DNA of 33,758 nt from Butyrivibrio sp. (lineage in GTDB: Bacteria; Bacillota; Clostridia; Lachnospirales; Lachnospiraceae): NCBI GenBank assembly GCA_024694565.1, contig JAILJR010000216.1, positions 1 to 33,758 on the forward strand. The letters run 5' to 3'. The notes beneath the pieces were generated by a model. It saw nothing but the letters and a program-made list of their open reading frames with translations, was not told where the DNA came from and did no database searches. Position 1 is the first letter of the stretch, and each line of letters opens with the position of its first letter. A program made the position numbers and the translations under genes. Shown here one piece after another: positions 1 to 8,274 of this stretch.

Positions 1-238
1 AATCTATTCCGTGATCAAGTACCTGCCTGATGAATCTGTACGCATACTAGGGACCTGTCAGCTCCTCCTTGAAGGTGTGGAGACCAAAACCATTGTGTAT
101 GCACTGATTAAGGATTCCGCCAAGCTCATGGTCTCTCTCAAGGATCAAAATGCTGTCATTTCCGGCTTCTTTTGCAGCTACAGCTGCTGCAAGGCCAGCA
201 GGGCCGCCGCCTACTATTACGATATCATATGTCTTCAG
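1..238 (-). pseudogene. NAD(P)/FAD-dependent oxidoreductase of the glp operon, 5' part, interrupted by TAG
   Basis: The frame starting at 238 encodes [18 protein letters not shown], a classic FAD-binding Rossmann GxGxxG start, then [19 protein letters not shown], typical of the pyridine nucleotide-disulfide oxidoreductase family that follows the GlpO/GlpA-like gene in clostridial glycerol operons. It overlaps the stop of the upstream flavoprotein by 3 bp (CTGA), where such operons normally have ATGA, so the start codon appears to be CTG. No ATG, GTG or TTG is available in frame upstream. A ribosome site GGGGAGG lies about 10 nt before the CTG. At codon 64 (47-49) there is an in-frame TAG, after which the frame resumes as YAYRFIRQVLDHGID to the window edge. 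From memory, homologs read GPEYA where this reads GP-stop-YA, so a GAG to TAG change is likely. The gene continues beyond position 1. Sequencing error, recent decay or readthrough cannot be separated here. Confidence 0.8.
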
Positions 239-1686
239 GACCCGCTTACCTCCCCTTTTGTTCTCTCAAGAACGATATTGGAATGTCCACCGCTCTTTGT
301 TATCTTTTCATAAGGAATTCCAAGCTCACGATGAAGGATCTCCATTGTCCTTGGTGAGCAGAAGCCTGCCTGGCATCTTCCCATTCCGGCTCTTGTCCTG
401 CGCTTTACGCCATCAAGAGATCTTGCACCAAGAGGTCTGTGAATGGCATCGAGGATTTCACCCTCTGTGACAGACTCACATCTGCAGATTATGGTTCCAT
501 AAGCAGGATTTTCCTTGATGAGTGCGTTTCTCTCCTCTATAGAAAGACCTTCAGTCTTCTTTACACCCTTTCTGGTGCTGATCCATTCAGCCTTCTTCTT
601 GAGTCCCATCATATCTTTAAGCATATTGCCAACCATCTCTCCTATGGCAGGGCTGCTGGTAAGACCCGGAGACTCGATTCCTGCACAGTCTATGAAGTGA
701 GGTGCGTCATCTACTTCCTTGATGATAAACTCATGATTCGGCTCATGCGCACGAAGTCCGGCAAAAGAGGTGATGACATTCCTAATAGGAAGATTTCTTA
801 CATGATCACCTGCCTTGGCAATAAGGTCATCGATTCCTGCAGCTGTCGTGTTGCTGCCTTCCTTGTTCTCAATATCTACAGCTGTAGGTCCTACAATCAG
901 GTTGCCGTGAACTGTAGGTGAAACGAGTACACCCTTACCCAGATTGGTAGGCTGAGGGAAGATGGTGTGCTTTACATGACCTCCTACAGTCTTGTCAAGG
1001 AGGCAGTAGTCTCCTCTTCTCTCTATGATATGCATCTTGTCTGCGCTTACCATATTGTGGATCACATCGGCATATACACCGGCAGCGTTGACAACATATC
1101 TTGCAACATATTCACCATTGTTGGTCCGAAGGTGCCAATTTCCGTCCTCACCCTTTTTGATGTCCTCAACCTCTGTATTAAAGCGGAAATCCACACCGTT
1201 CATGTTGGCATTCTCTGCCATGGCTATGTTGAGCTCAAAAGGACAGACGATTCCGCCTGTAGGTGCATAAAGAGCCCCCTCCACATTCTCGGAAAGATTG
1301 GGCTCCATCTCAAGAGCTTCTTCCCTTGACAGGATCCTGAGTCCCTTGACACCGTTGGCAACACCCCTGTTGTAGAGGTCCTTAAGTCCGTCCAGCGCCT
1401 CTTTATGTATGCATACAACGAGTGATCCGTTTCTCTTGAACGGAATGTCCAGATCCCTGGACAGATCATCCATCATCTCATTGCCGCGGACATTAAGCTT
1501 TGCCATAAGCGAGCCTTCGGCAGCATCAAATCCCGCATGAACAATCGCAGAATTAGCCTTTGATGTTCCTTCACAAACATCCTCACATTTCTCCAGTACG
1601 CAAACGTTCGCCTCATAGCGTGAAAGCTCCCTTGCGACTGCGGCACCACTGACACCGGCACCGATCACGATAACATCGTACAACAT
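235..1686 (-). CDS. Glycerol-3-phosphate dehydrogenase-like FAD oxidoreductase with BFD [2Fe-2S] tail
   Basis: This is a 483-aa flavoprotein of the GlpO/GlpA (DAO) family that probably oxidises glycerol-3-phosphate to dihydroxyacetone phosphate in the cytosol or at the membrane face. Residues 1-35 hold the FAD dinucleotide fold ([15 protein letters not shown], then CVLEK). The last ~90 residues form a BFD-like iron-sulfur domain with CRCE and CQAGFC cysteine pairs. That tail points to electron transfer to partner subunits rather than to oxygen. I placed the start at 1686 because AAGGAG sits 8 nt upstream and the protein then opens directly on the FAD fold; an upstream in-frame extension to 1728 lacks a ribosome site. 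It lies downstream of glpF behind an attenuator hairpin and overlaps the interrupted flavoprotein. The substrate is inferred from the operon. Confidence 0.9.
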   Translation of the reverse strand: MLYDVIVIGAGVSGAAVARELSRYEANVCVLEKCEDVCEGTSKANSAIVHAGFDAAEGSLMAKLNVRGNEMMDDLSRDLDIPFKRNGSLVVCIHKEALDGLKDLYNRGVANGVKGLRILSREEALEMEPNLSENVEGALYAPTGGIVCPFELNIAMAENANMNGVDFRFNTEVEDIKKGEDGNWHLRTNNGEYVARYVVNAAGVYADVIHNMVSADKMHIIERRGDYCLLDKTVGGHVKHTIFPQPTNLGKGVLVSPTVHGNLIVGPTAVDIENKEGSNTTAAGIDDLIAKAGDHVRNLPIRNVITSFAGLRAHEPNHEFIIKEVDDAPHFIDCAGIESPGLTSSPAIGEMVGNMLKDMMGLKKKAEWISTRKGVKKTEGLSIEERNALIKENPAYGTIICRCESVTEGEILDAIHRPLGARSLDGVKRRTRAGMGRCQAGFCSPRTMEILHRELGIPYEKITKSGGHSNIVLERTKGEVSGS

Positions 1687-1746
1687 AAATCGTCTCCTTC
1701 TGAAAAAGAATTTACCGGCACCTGTCACAAGACAGATGCTCAGTTT

Positions 1747-1802
1747 AAAAAAGGCGAGAGAAAGCCAACTGTGTTCCCCACAGATTCATGCTCACTCTCG
1801 CC
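1747..1802 (-). terminator. Attenuator/terminator before the G3P dehydrogenase gene, probable GlpP target
   Basis: On the minus strand an outer 8-bp stem, GGCGAGAG (1802-1795) with CTCTCGCC (1760-1753), is followed at once by six T, an intrinsic terminator. Inside is a second stem, CTGTG-GGGAA-CACAG, preceded by CATGAAT. The same AUGAAU motif and GGGAA loop recur in the hairpin before glpP. The element sits in the leader of a catabolic gene whose operon encodes the antiterminator GlpP. I infer a glycerol-3-phosphate-controlled attenuator. Confidence 0.8.
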
Positions 1803-1810
1803 TCCCATTC

Positions 1811-1860
1811 ATTATAAAGTTAACTAAATGATACTACATTTTGGACTCTGTGAAAACACA
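1811..1860 (-). promoter_or_regulatory. Possible internal promoter (TATAAT) with TGTG-N4-CACA dyad
   Basis: On the minus strand a perfect TATAAT lies at 1816-1811 and places a start site near 1804, at the 5' foot of the attenuator stem. The -35 region is poor. A small dyad, TGTGTTTTCACA (1860-1849), lies about 35 bp upstream of the -10 and could be an operator or catabolite-control site; it is not a clear cre match. This would let the two flavoprotein genes be transcribed apart from glpK-glpF. Confidence 0.4.
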
Positions 1861-1888
1861 AATCCAGATAAATTTTCTTTAAACAGCA

Positions 1889-2611
1889 TCAGCCAAACAT
1901 TCCGGCACCAGCAAGAACGTTGTAAAGAAGAGATGCAACAATACCACCGCAGATAGGTGCAATAGCAGGAATCCAGCCATATGCCCAGTCAGGGTTCTTC
2001 TTTCCAAAGTTAGGAGCAAGAAGCTGGTATGCAATACGAGGAGCTGTATCTCTTGCTGCATTCATGGCATATCCTGTAAGTCCGCCAAAAGATGCACCAC
2101 ATGCAACGATTACGCCGTAAACGAGAACCCATACTGTACGATCTGAACCAGCAGGGATCAGGGCAAGTGTGAATACAAGAACGAATGTAGCAACGAACTC
2201 TGAAAGGAAGTTCAGACCTGTGTTGCGGATAGAAGGGCCTGTTGAGAAGCAGCCACGAACAACATCATCATTGGCAGTAGCCTTGATGTGATCTCCGTAA
2301 AGTACCATCAGGATAGCTGCGCCAAGGAAACCACCGAGCATCTGAGCGATGATCTGTCCTGCAACTGTGCTCCAGTCGCCGCTTCTGATAGCGATACCGA
2401 TAGTAACTGCAGGGTTAAATGCTGAAGGACAATTTGTGAAATTGCTCATTGCAAATGCAGGAACCATAACTGCCATCCCCCATCCAATAAGGATGTGAAC
2501 AGCTCCGCCACCCTTAAAACCGGACTTCTCAAGACTTACGTTGCAGCATACTCCATCGCCAAGGAGAACAAGCAACATTGTTCCGATAAACTCACCTACA
2601 TAAACACTCAT
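1889..2611 (-). CDS. glpF: Glycerol uptake facilitator (MIP/aquaglyceroporin family)
   Basis: This 240-aa integral membrane protein of the MIP family should let glycerol diffuse across the inner membrane. It starts EFIGTMLLVLLGDGV and has the first pore motif FNPAVTIG. The second reads NAARDTAPR, with Ala where the canonical motif has Pro (NPARD). Six hydrophobic segments and two re-entrant loops are consistent with the length. The start at 2611 has a G-rich ribosome site (AAGGGGG). It lies 110 bp after glpK, separated by a strong hairpin, and ahead of the attenuator that precedes the flavoprotein genes. The operon context (glpP, glpK) supports glycerol rather than water as substrate. Confidence 0.93.
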   Translation of the reverse strand: MSVYVGEFIGTMLLVLLGDGVCCNVSLEKSGFKGGGAVHILIGWGMAVMVPAFAMSNFTNCPSAFNPAVTIGIAIRSGDWSTVAGQIIAQMLGGFLGAAILMVLYGDHIKATANDDVVRGCFSTGPSIRNTGLNFLSEFVATFVLVFTLALIPAGSDRTVWVLVYGVIVACGASFGGLTGYAMNAARDTAPRIAYQLLAPNFGKKNPDWAYGWIPAIAPICGGIVASLLYNVLAGAGMFG

Positions 2612-2671
2612 AATACTTACCCCCTTTTTGTTATCATATTTTCCTCACCATAGTTACTTATTGTATTTAGC

Positions 2672-2704
2672 CTCACACAGCCGGTAAACTCCCGGCCGTG
2701 TGAG
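2672..2704 (-). terminator. Strong hairpin between glpK and glpF
   Basis: CTCACAC (2672-2678) pairs with GTGTGAG (2698-2704), and GCCGG (2680-2684) pairs with CCGGC (2692-2696), with a single internal mismatch and a 7-nt loop. No T-tract follows on the minus strand, so it is more likely a processing or 3'-stabilising hairpin that sets different glpK and glpF levels than a full terminator. Confidence 0.6.
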
Positions 2705-2721
2705 TTAATACCCTGTCAATA

Positions 2722-4263
<1,542 letters not shown>

Positions 4264-4328
4264 TTAAAGCTCCCTAGCTTTAATCTTTGAGATCAGAATA
4301 CCGAATTATGCTGTAAATCCGGTATTCT
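4264..4328 (-). promoter_or_regulatory. Two hairpins in the glpP-glpK junction
   Basis: Read on the minus strand, AGAATACCG and CGGTATTCT (4328-4320 and 4303-4295) form a 9-bp stem that includes the glpP stop codon. Next, TTAAAGCT and AGCTTTAA (4283-4276 and 4271-4264) form a perfect 8-bp stem with a 4-nt loop, 40 nt before the glpK start. Neither is followed by a clear T-tract. They may be processing sites or weak terminators; the GGGAA motif of the other glp hairpins is missing. Confidence 0.5.
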
Positions 4329-4908
4329 ACATTTCCCACACCTCTTCATTGGTGGTGGAAATTGCAAGAGCCCCTGCATCAAGAGCATTCATCACATCCT
4401 CCCTGTCAGCTATTAACCCCCCGGCTATTATTGGAACTCTGCTGACCTTGTTGATCCTTCTGATCATCTTGGGAAGAATTATTCCGGGTAAAAACTCAAT
4501 GATATCCGGTTTTATTCCAGGGCTCCTTGCCTGTTTTTCAATGTTCTGAAGTGCCATAGAGTCCAGTATGAAGTACCGGAGTACCGTATTGAGCTCAAGC
4601 TCTCTGGCGTGAGCAATCAGATTGCTCTTGGTAGTGATAATCCCATCAGCCTCGGTATTATTTTTGATAAAATCAAGGCACACTTCCTTGGAATTGTTGA
4701 GACCGGTTATAAGATCCACATGAACCATTGCTACCTTGCCGGCCCTTTTGATCCTTGCGGTGATCTCAGCGATTGAACAGATATCTCCGTAGAGGACAAA
4801 TATAATTTCTACATCCTCCCTGAGTGCTCTTGACAGCTGCTCGTCATCCTTGACCGCAGCGATGATAGGATTTATCTCAATTTTGTTTATAAATTCACGG
4901 TTTTTCAT
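4327..4908 (-). CDS. glpP: Glycerol-3-phosphate responsive antiterminator GlpP
   Basis: This ~193-aa protein matches the GlpP family, a TIM-barrel-like RNA-binding antiterminator that, with glycerol-3-phosphate, stops termination in glp leader RNAs. Typical segments are NPIIAAVKDDEQLSRAL, HVDLITGLNN, DGIITTKSNLI, FILDSMAL, KPDIIEFLPGI and VPIIAGGLI. I chose the start at 4908 because the family begins just before the PIIAAVKD segment; upstream in-frame ATGs (4974, 4968) would translate through the terminator hairpin. No good Shine-Dalgarno is visible before 4908, so the start is uncertain and translation may itself depend on the leader fold. It is first in the operon, behind an attenuator that could make its expression self-controlled. 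Confidence 0.92.
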   Translation of the reverse strand: MKNREFINKIEINPIIAAVKDDEQLSRALREDVEIIFVLYGDICSIAEITARIKRAGKVAMVHVDLITGLNNSKEVCLDFIKNNTEADGIITTKSNLIAHARELELNTVLRYFILDSMALQNIEKQARSPGIKPDIIEFLPGIILPKMIRRINKVSRVPIIAGGLIADREDVMNALDAGALAISTTNEEVWEM

Positions 4909-4924
4909 TCTAATTTTGTCAAAC

Positions 4925-4982
4925 AAAAAAAGAGCAGGCAAATTTAAATGAGGTTCCCCCTCATTCATACCCATACTCTTTT
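4925..4982 (-). terminator. Attenuator/terminator in the glpP leader, probable GlpP target
   Basis: On the minus strand the outer stem AAAAGAG (4982-4976) pairs with CTCTTTT (4934-4928) and runs into a seven-T tract. The inner perfect stem AATGAGG-GGGAA-CCTCATT (4965-4947) follows GGGTATG, giving the same AUGAAU / GGGAA-loop / stem design as the hairpin at 1753-1802. It ends 17 nt before the proposed glpP start. I infer autogenous GlpP antitermination. Confidence 0.8.
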
Positions 4983-5020
4983 CTCAAGGCTCTTCTAATT
5001 CAGTTCTCATATTCCCTGAT

Positions 5021-5109
5021 GTCTAAGCATTCTGGGTCTGCATGTTAAGAACTTCGGCAATATGCTTTTTAGACTCTTGGTCAGTTCTTAACGACAAGCT
5101 AATGTTATA
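5021..5109 (-). promoter_or_regulatory. glp operon leader: possible promoter and a 10 + 10 bp pseudoknot
   Basis: A possible -10, TATAAC, is at 5109-5104, with TTGCAT at 5130-5125 (15-bp spacing, weak). The transcript would then carry GUUAAGAACU (5092-5083), able to pair perfectly with AGUUCUUAAC (5053-5044). Inside that loop, GUCUAAAAAGCAU (5074-5062) can pair through 10 bp, with an AAA bulge, with AUGCUUAGAC (5030-5021) downstream of the first stem. This is an H-type pseudoknot. A terminator follows at 4925-4982. The stretch 4983-5294 holds no gene; further upstream it contains repeated TTGCACA words. Confidence 0.55.
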
Positions 5110-5116
5110 CCCAATT

Positions 5117-5271
5117 TGTGCAAAATGCAATAGGTAAGTTTATACTTATTTTATTTTTTGTACTTATTAACAAATATATTGCACAGTTTTCGTTAAAAAC
5201 TGATAGCAAAAGTATAAACATTGCACAAAGCAATTCACAGTGCTAAAGTGGCAAACTGACATATTGTGCAC
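5117..5271. promoter_or_regulatory. Cluster of TTGCACA/TGTGCAA words upstream of the glp operon
   Basis: TTGCACA or its complement occurs at 5117-5123, 5179-5185 and 5221-5227, with a related TGTGCAC at 5265-5271. Around 5186-5202 there is also an inverted repeat, CAGTTTT-N5-AAAACTG. The region is AT-rich and non-coding. Repeated words at promoter-proximal spacing suggest an activator or repressor array; I do not recognise the regulator. Confidence 0.35.
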
Positions 5272-5294
5272 TCAGAGTTTGAGGCAATGTAAGT

Positions 5295-5373
5295 TAAAAA
5301 ATAAGTGACAGGCCATCCGCGGCAGGACAGGCCGCGATGTATGGCCTGTCCTTCCCCGGATGTCCGGTCACTT
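5295..5373 (-). terminator. Three-way-junction terminator downstream of the 5400-6764 gene; copy 1 of a repeated hairpin
   Basis: On the minus strand AAGTGAC (5373-5367) pairs with GTCACTT (5309-5303). Within it lie a small stem CGGA-CA-TCCG and a long stem AGGCCAT...ATGGCCT capped by CGCGGC...GCCGCG. The sequence ATTTTTT follows directly, giving an intrinsic terminator for the gene ending at 5400. The arms GACAGGCCATC and TGTATGGCCTGTCCT recur, slightly diverged, at 14820-14859. Confidence 0.75.
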
Positions 5374-5399
5374 AATCATAACGTATAGACCAAACCTGA

Positions 5400-6764
5400 T
5401 TACTGTCCTTCAATTGCTTCGTAAGCCGTGTAATAGGTTTCCACACGGTCGAATCTATAGTAGGCATCACCTTCTATGGAGGCGGTGGTGCCGGGCTGGA
5501 GGCAGACTTCGTCTGTATTTTGTGGGATCATCCACATGCAGTCAACAAGCTCAGTGCCGTCGAAAAAGAGAATGTAGGCATCTACCTTTACCTTTTTGTC
5601 GCTGTTATTGACAGCTGTAAGTGTGGCTGTTGAGCTTTTGGTGGCGGTGTAGAGGGAAATCTGGGAGGACATGTCTTTTTCGTAGGGAGTCCTTTTTGTG
5701 ATGGAAAATTCATAGACTGCCGGCTTCTTTCCTCCCAGATCCTTTTTGTGGAATCGCCCTTCAAAGACAAAAAGGCTTCCGTTTTTTACTACCTCTACTG
5801 TCTTTTCTGATAATGCGAGGCTGTTTCCTTCGGCGTCCCTGGCTATGAATCTGCACTCATATCTGACCGTTTCGCCGGTCTTGTTCTGCAGCACAAGAAC
5901 CGGATTGCAGTTGTGGTCATCCTCACGGAAATACTGGGCGACCAGCAATGTACCAAGAGGCAGTCCTCCGTAGGATGGCATGTCATCATCCCTTGCTGCG
6001 ATGCTGACAATTCCTCCCTTGTTTTTGTCTGACTCACTGATGCTGTCCAGGCTCTCAAATATGTTGCCTGTGCTTGCCCCGGCTCCTGCTTCGCCCTGCT
6101 CATCAGAAGAAGCGTTCTTTTTATCGGCACTTACACTATCTGCACCTGTTACTGTTCCATCATCCGTAACGTCTTTATTTTCACCAATATGCTCAATAAC
6201 ACCTCTCCTGACGCTGTCAGTAAGGCCGATGTAGACCATCTCATCATCCATTGGGTCGTCTTTGGCGGGATTTTCAGCATCACTTATGGCGTTTTCAGCT
6301 TCAGTATAAAGAACTGAGCCGGAAGCCTCTCCTTCCAAAGAGCCGGCAGCGCTTTCCTTTCCTGCTTTTGCAATTGCTTCCTGCAGCTCGTCAGATGCCG
6401 TTGTTCTTGAATTTGCAGCATCGATCCCGGCAGCACCCTCCCTGATCTGATCATCAGAAGAGTCTCCCGCCAGAGCAATTCCCATATTCGAGTAATTGGT
6501 GGATAGAATTTCCTTGTATGGATTTTTTGAAATGTCGTTCTTTGACGGCAGAGACACCCCGTAGGTGTTGAAATACATGATAAAGGGCACAAGAAGTCCT
6601 GCGACCGAGATCGCTATTACCCTTACTGCTGCAATCGTCTTCTCTTTACGCAGTAATATTATGCCCATTACAAGAGATACCAGTGATATGATCCCACCCA
6701 CCAGTAATGACGAAGAAAGAAGGCCTATTATTGCTATTATTAATGCAATTGTAGGTATATGCAT
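5400..6764 (-). CDS. Uncharacterised membrane-anchored protein, acidic Ser-rich linker
   Basis: I do not recognise this 454-aa protein beyond its architecture. Residues 1-65 hold hydrophobic segments (ALIIAIIGLLSSSLLVGG, IISLVSLVMGIILL, VIAISVAGLLVPFIMYF) separated by RKEKT, resembling the DUF4190 type of N-terminal membrane domain. Residues ~70-265 are low-complexity, rich in Ser, Ala, Asp and Glu, and probably an extended linker. The C-terminal ~190 residues look like beta-rich sandwich folds with alternating hydrophobics and are predicted outside the membrane. The start at 6764 has a strong GGGGGGA ribosome site. It is monocistronic, divergent from the 56-aa gene and ends before a strong terminator. 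A surface or envelope role is inference only. Confidence 0.75.
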   Translation of the reverse strand: MHIPTIALIIAIIGLLSSSLLVGGIISLVSLVMGIILLRKEKTIAAVRVIAISVAGLLVPFIMYFNTYGVSLPSKNDISKNPYKEILSTNYSNMGIALAGDSSDDQIREGAAGIDAANSRTTASDELQEAIAKAGKESAAGSLEGEASGSVLYTEAENAISDAENPAKDDPMDDEMVYIGLTDSVRRGVIEHIGENKDVTDDGTVTGADSVSADKKNASSDEQGEAGAGASTGNIFESLDSISESDKNKGGIVSIAARDDDMPSYGGLPLGTLLVAQYFREDDHNCNPVLVLQNKTGETVRYECRFIARDAEGNSLALSEKTVEVVKNGSLFVFEGRFHKKDLGGKKPAVYEFSITKRTPYEKDMSSQISLYTATKSSTATLTAVNNSDKKVKVDAYILFFDGTELVDCMWMIPQNTDEVCLQPGTTASIEGDAYYRFDRVETYYTAYEAIEGQ

Positions 6765-6826
6765 GAAATCCCCCCTGATTTTCTGTGCATATTGTACAAA
6801 AATATTATGTTTCTAAATGTCAATAC

Positions 6827-6854
6827 TTGTATGAAAAAAAATTTATACTACAAT
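6827..6854 (+). promoter_or_regulatory. Probable sigma-A promoter of the 56-aa gene
   Basis: TTGTAT (6827-6832) and TACAAT (6849-6854) are separated by 16 bp on the plus strand in a very AT-rich stretch. A start site near 6861 would give a ~55-nt leader before the gene at 6917. Confidence 0.5.
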
Positions 6855-6916
6855 ATATTGTATCTAGAGAGTCATTATTTCATAGAAATAGTGTTTTGGA
6901 TGAGGAGGAGATGAAT

Positions 6917-7087
6917 ATGACTATTGTTGCCCCTATAGAAGCCCTTGATATCAGTGTAATACGCAACATACTTCGCTCAATGGTCAATGAGCACTGGTCT
7001 GTAGCAGAGGCATTGGATGAGTATGATGTTCCCCAGTACCTCCGCAGCGAATATGAGTCACTTATTGAAAAATGTTTTATTGATTAA
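6917..7087 (+). CDS. Small uncharacterised protein, 56 aa
   Basis: GAGGAGGAG (6902-6910) sits 6 nt before the ATG at 6917; an ATG at 6911 abuts the ribosome site and is less likely. The product is acidic and looks alpha-helical, with the segment SVIRNILRSMVNEHWSVAEA followed by LDEYDVPQYLRSEY. It has no Cys, signal peptide or membrane segment. Its TAA stop overlaps the TAA of the converging esterase gene (TTAA at 7084-7087). I do not recognise a family. The promoter, ribosome site and codon use support a real gene. Confidence 0.7.
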   Translation: MTIVAPIEALDISVIRNILRSMVNEHWSVAEALDEYDVPQYLRSEYESLIEKCFID

Positions 7088-8274
7088 TCATTTCTGATCA
7101 GATTGAGACCCACGTCGTAGACCTTTCCTTCTACGGCATCACCAAGCCATTCAGCCATAGAGATCCCATTTTGCGTAAACAGTGTAAAATGCGGTTCTCT
7201 TACGCTTGTATGGACTGTTCCTCCCTTAGTTATTATGGGAATCTTCCATTCATTCAGGAATATCCCGAAATAAGGCGTTATCCCTTTAAGTTCTCCCACC
7301 ATTTCTTTCAGCTGCCTGAAGTAGTCCTCCTGAACGTCAGCATCAGTGTCATATCTGTTGTTGATGATGTCGTTGTAGTAGGCACTGAGCAGGTAATCCC
7401 TGACAGAGCTGGAATACAGATATCGCAGCCTGTCACCGCATTTTGCATACAGCTCTTTGTACCAGTCAAGAGTGATATTGTCTGAGTGTATGCACTTCCA
7501 TACCGATTCCTTGGCCATCCAGATACTCTTTGCCGTCTTTCTCCACTGTCTGTACAAAAGCTGTCCGCTGTCAGAAAAAACAGTTATGTTCCTCGCCTTT
7601 GGATAGTAGTCATCAACTATCTCGCCGGCAAGCGCCGGTACAGCGAAGGCTCCTGCTGAATTCCCTGCAATAAGAAGGGTTGACGGATTCGGAAAAAGCT
7701 CTTTTGACACCTTCATGCTCTGGATGAAGTTGACATAACCGTGAAAATGAAGCACCTGATCACTTCCATCCTCGCCCTTGTAGGGATAGTCGTTGTTCCC
7801 GACGTGAAAATCTCCCGTCGCATAGGTTATCACAACAAAGCTCCAGTCCCTGAAGGGATTCTTATCACTGTTTATATCGGTTATCCCGACATTAATATTC
7901 ATGATCTGGGTAAAGGGCCTTAAATTATTCCAGTAATAATTGGGCTGACCTGATGCCACCTTTCCTCCGGTAACGGGTCTCGCGGCTGTATACTCATTCC
8001 ATGCAACGCCCCCACCCGAGAAAAAAATGCATAGCTTCTTAGGATCTGCCAGCTTAACGTAAATGTAGTACTCCGAGCCGTCTCCTGACATCCCTTTTTC
8101 AAGCGGGACCCTGTACCAGGTCATATTCTCCGGTTTTTCAGGAAGGTCCTCTGTTCTTCTTCCGGGCGCATCAAGGTGCCTGCCAATAGAGTTTTCAACA
8201 AAATCCCCGGCTTTTGAAGCAAAGACAATTCCTCTCTTTATGTTGTTCCTGTTATAATTTGTAGGACTGCTCAT
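7084..8274 (-). CDS. Pectinacetylesterase-family serine hydrolase (intracellular)
   Basis: This 396-aa protein resembles the pectinacetylesterase/Notum-like alpha/beta hydrolases. An oxyanion-type FFSGGGVAWN motif lies near residues 84-92 and the nucleophile motif LLIAGNSAGAF near 201-210, with Ser206. SDSGQLLY (~234-241) follows, and His355 and His362 near the C-terminus are candidate triad members. The expected reaction is removal of acetyl groups from sugar chains. No signal peptide is present (it begins SSPTNYNRNNIKRG), so substrates should be imported oligosaccharides. It overlaps the upstream membrane protein gene by ATGA, indicating translational coupling, and is last in a cluster led by a GH120 beta-xylosidase. 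Acetylated xylo-oligosaccharides are therefore a more likely substrate than pectin; this is inference. Confidence 0.8.
   Translation of the reverse strand: MSSPTNYNRNNIKRGIVFASKAGDFVENSIGRHLDAPGRRTEDLPEKPENMTWYRVPLEKGMSGDGSEYYIYVKLADPKKLCIFFSGGGVAWNEYTAARPVTGGKVASGQPNYYWNNLRPFTQIMNINVGITDINSDKNPFRDWSFVVITYATGDFHVGNNDYPYKGEDGSDQVLHFHGYVNFIQSMKVSKELFPNPSTLLIAGNSAGAFAVPALAGEIVDDYYPKARNITVFSDSGQLLYRQWRKTAKSIWMAKESVWKCIHSDNITLDWYKELYAKCGDRLRYLYSSSVRDYLLSAYYNDIINNRYDTDADVQEDYFRQLKEMVGELKGITPYFGIFLNEWKIPIITKGGTVHTSVREPHFTLFTQNGISMAEWLGDAVEGKVYDVGLNLIRND

Noticed and set aside
4909..4974. Upstream in-frame extension of glpP starting at ATG 4974
   Set aside because: It would translate through the attenuator stem and T-tract, has only a weak ribosome site, and the GlpP family starts near 4908.
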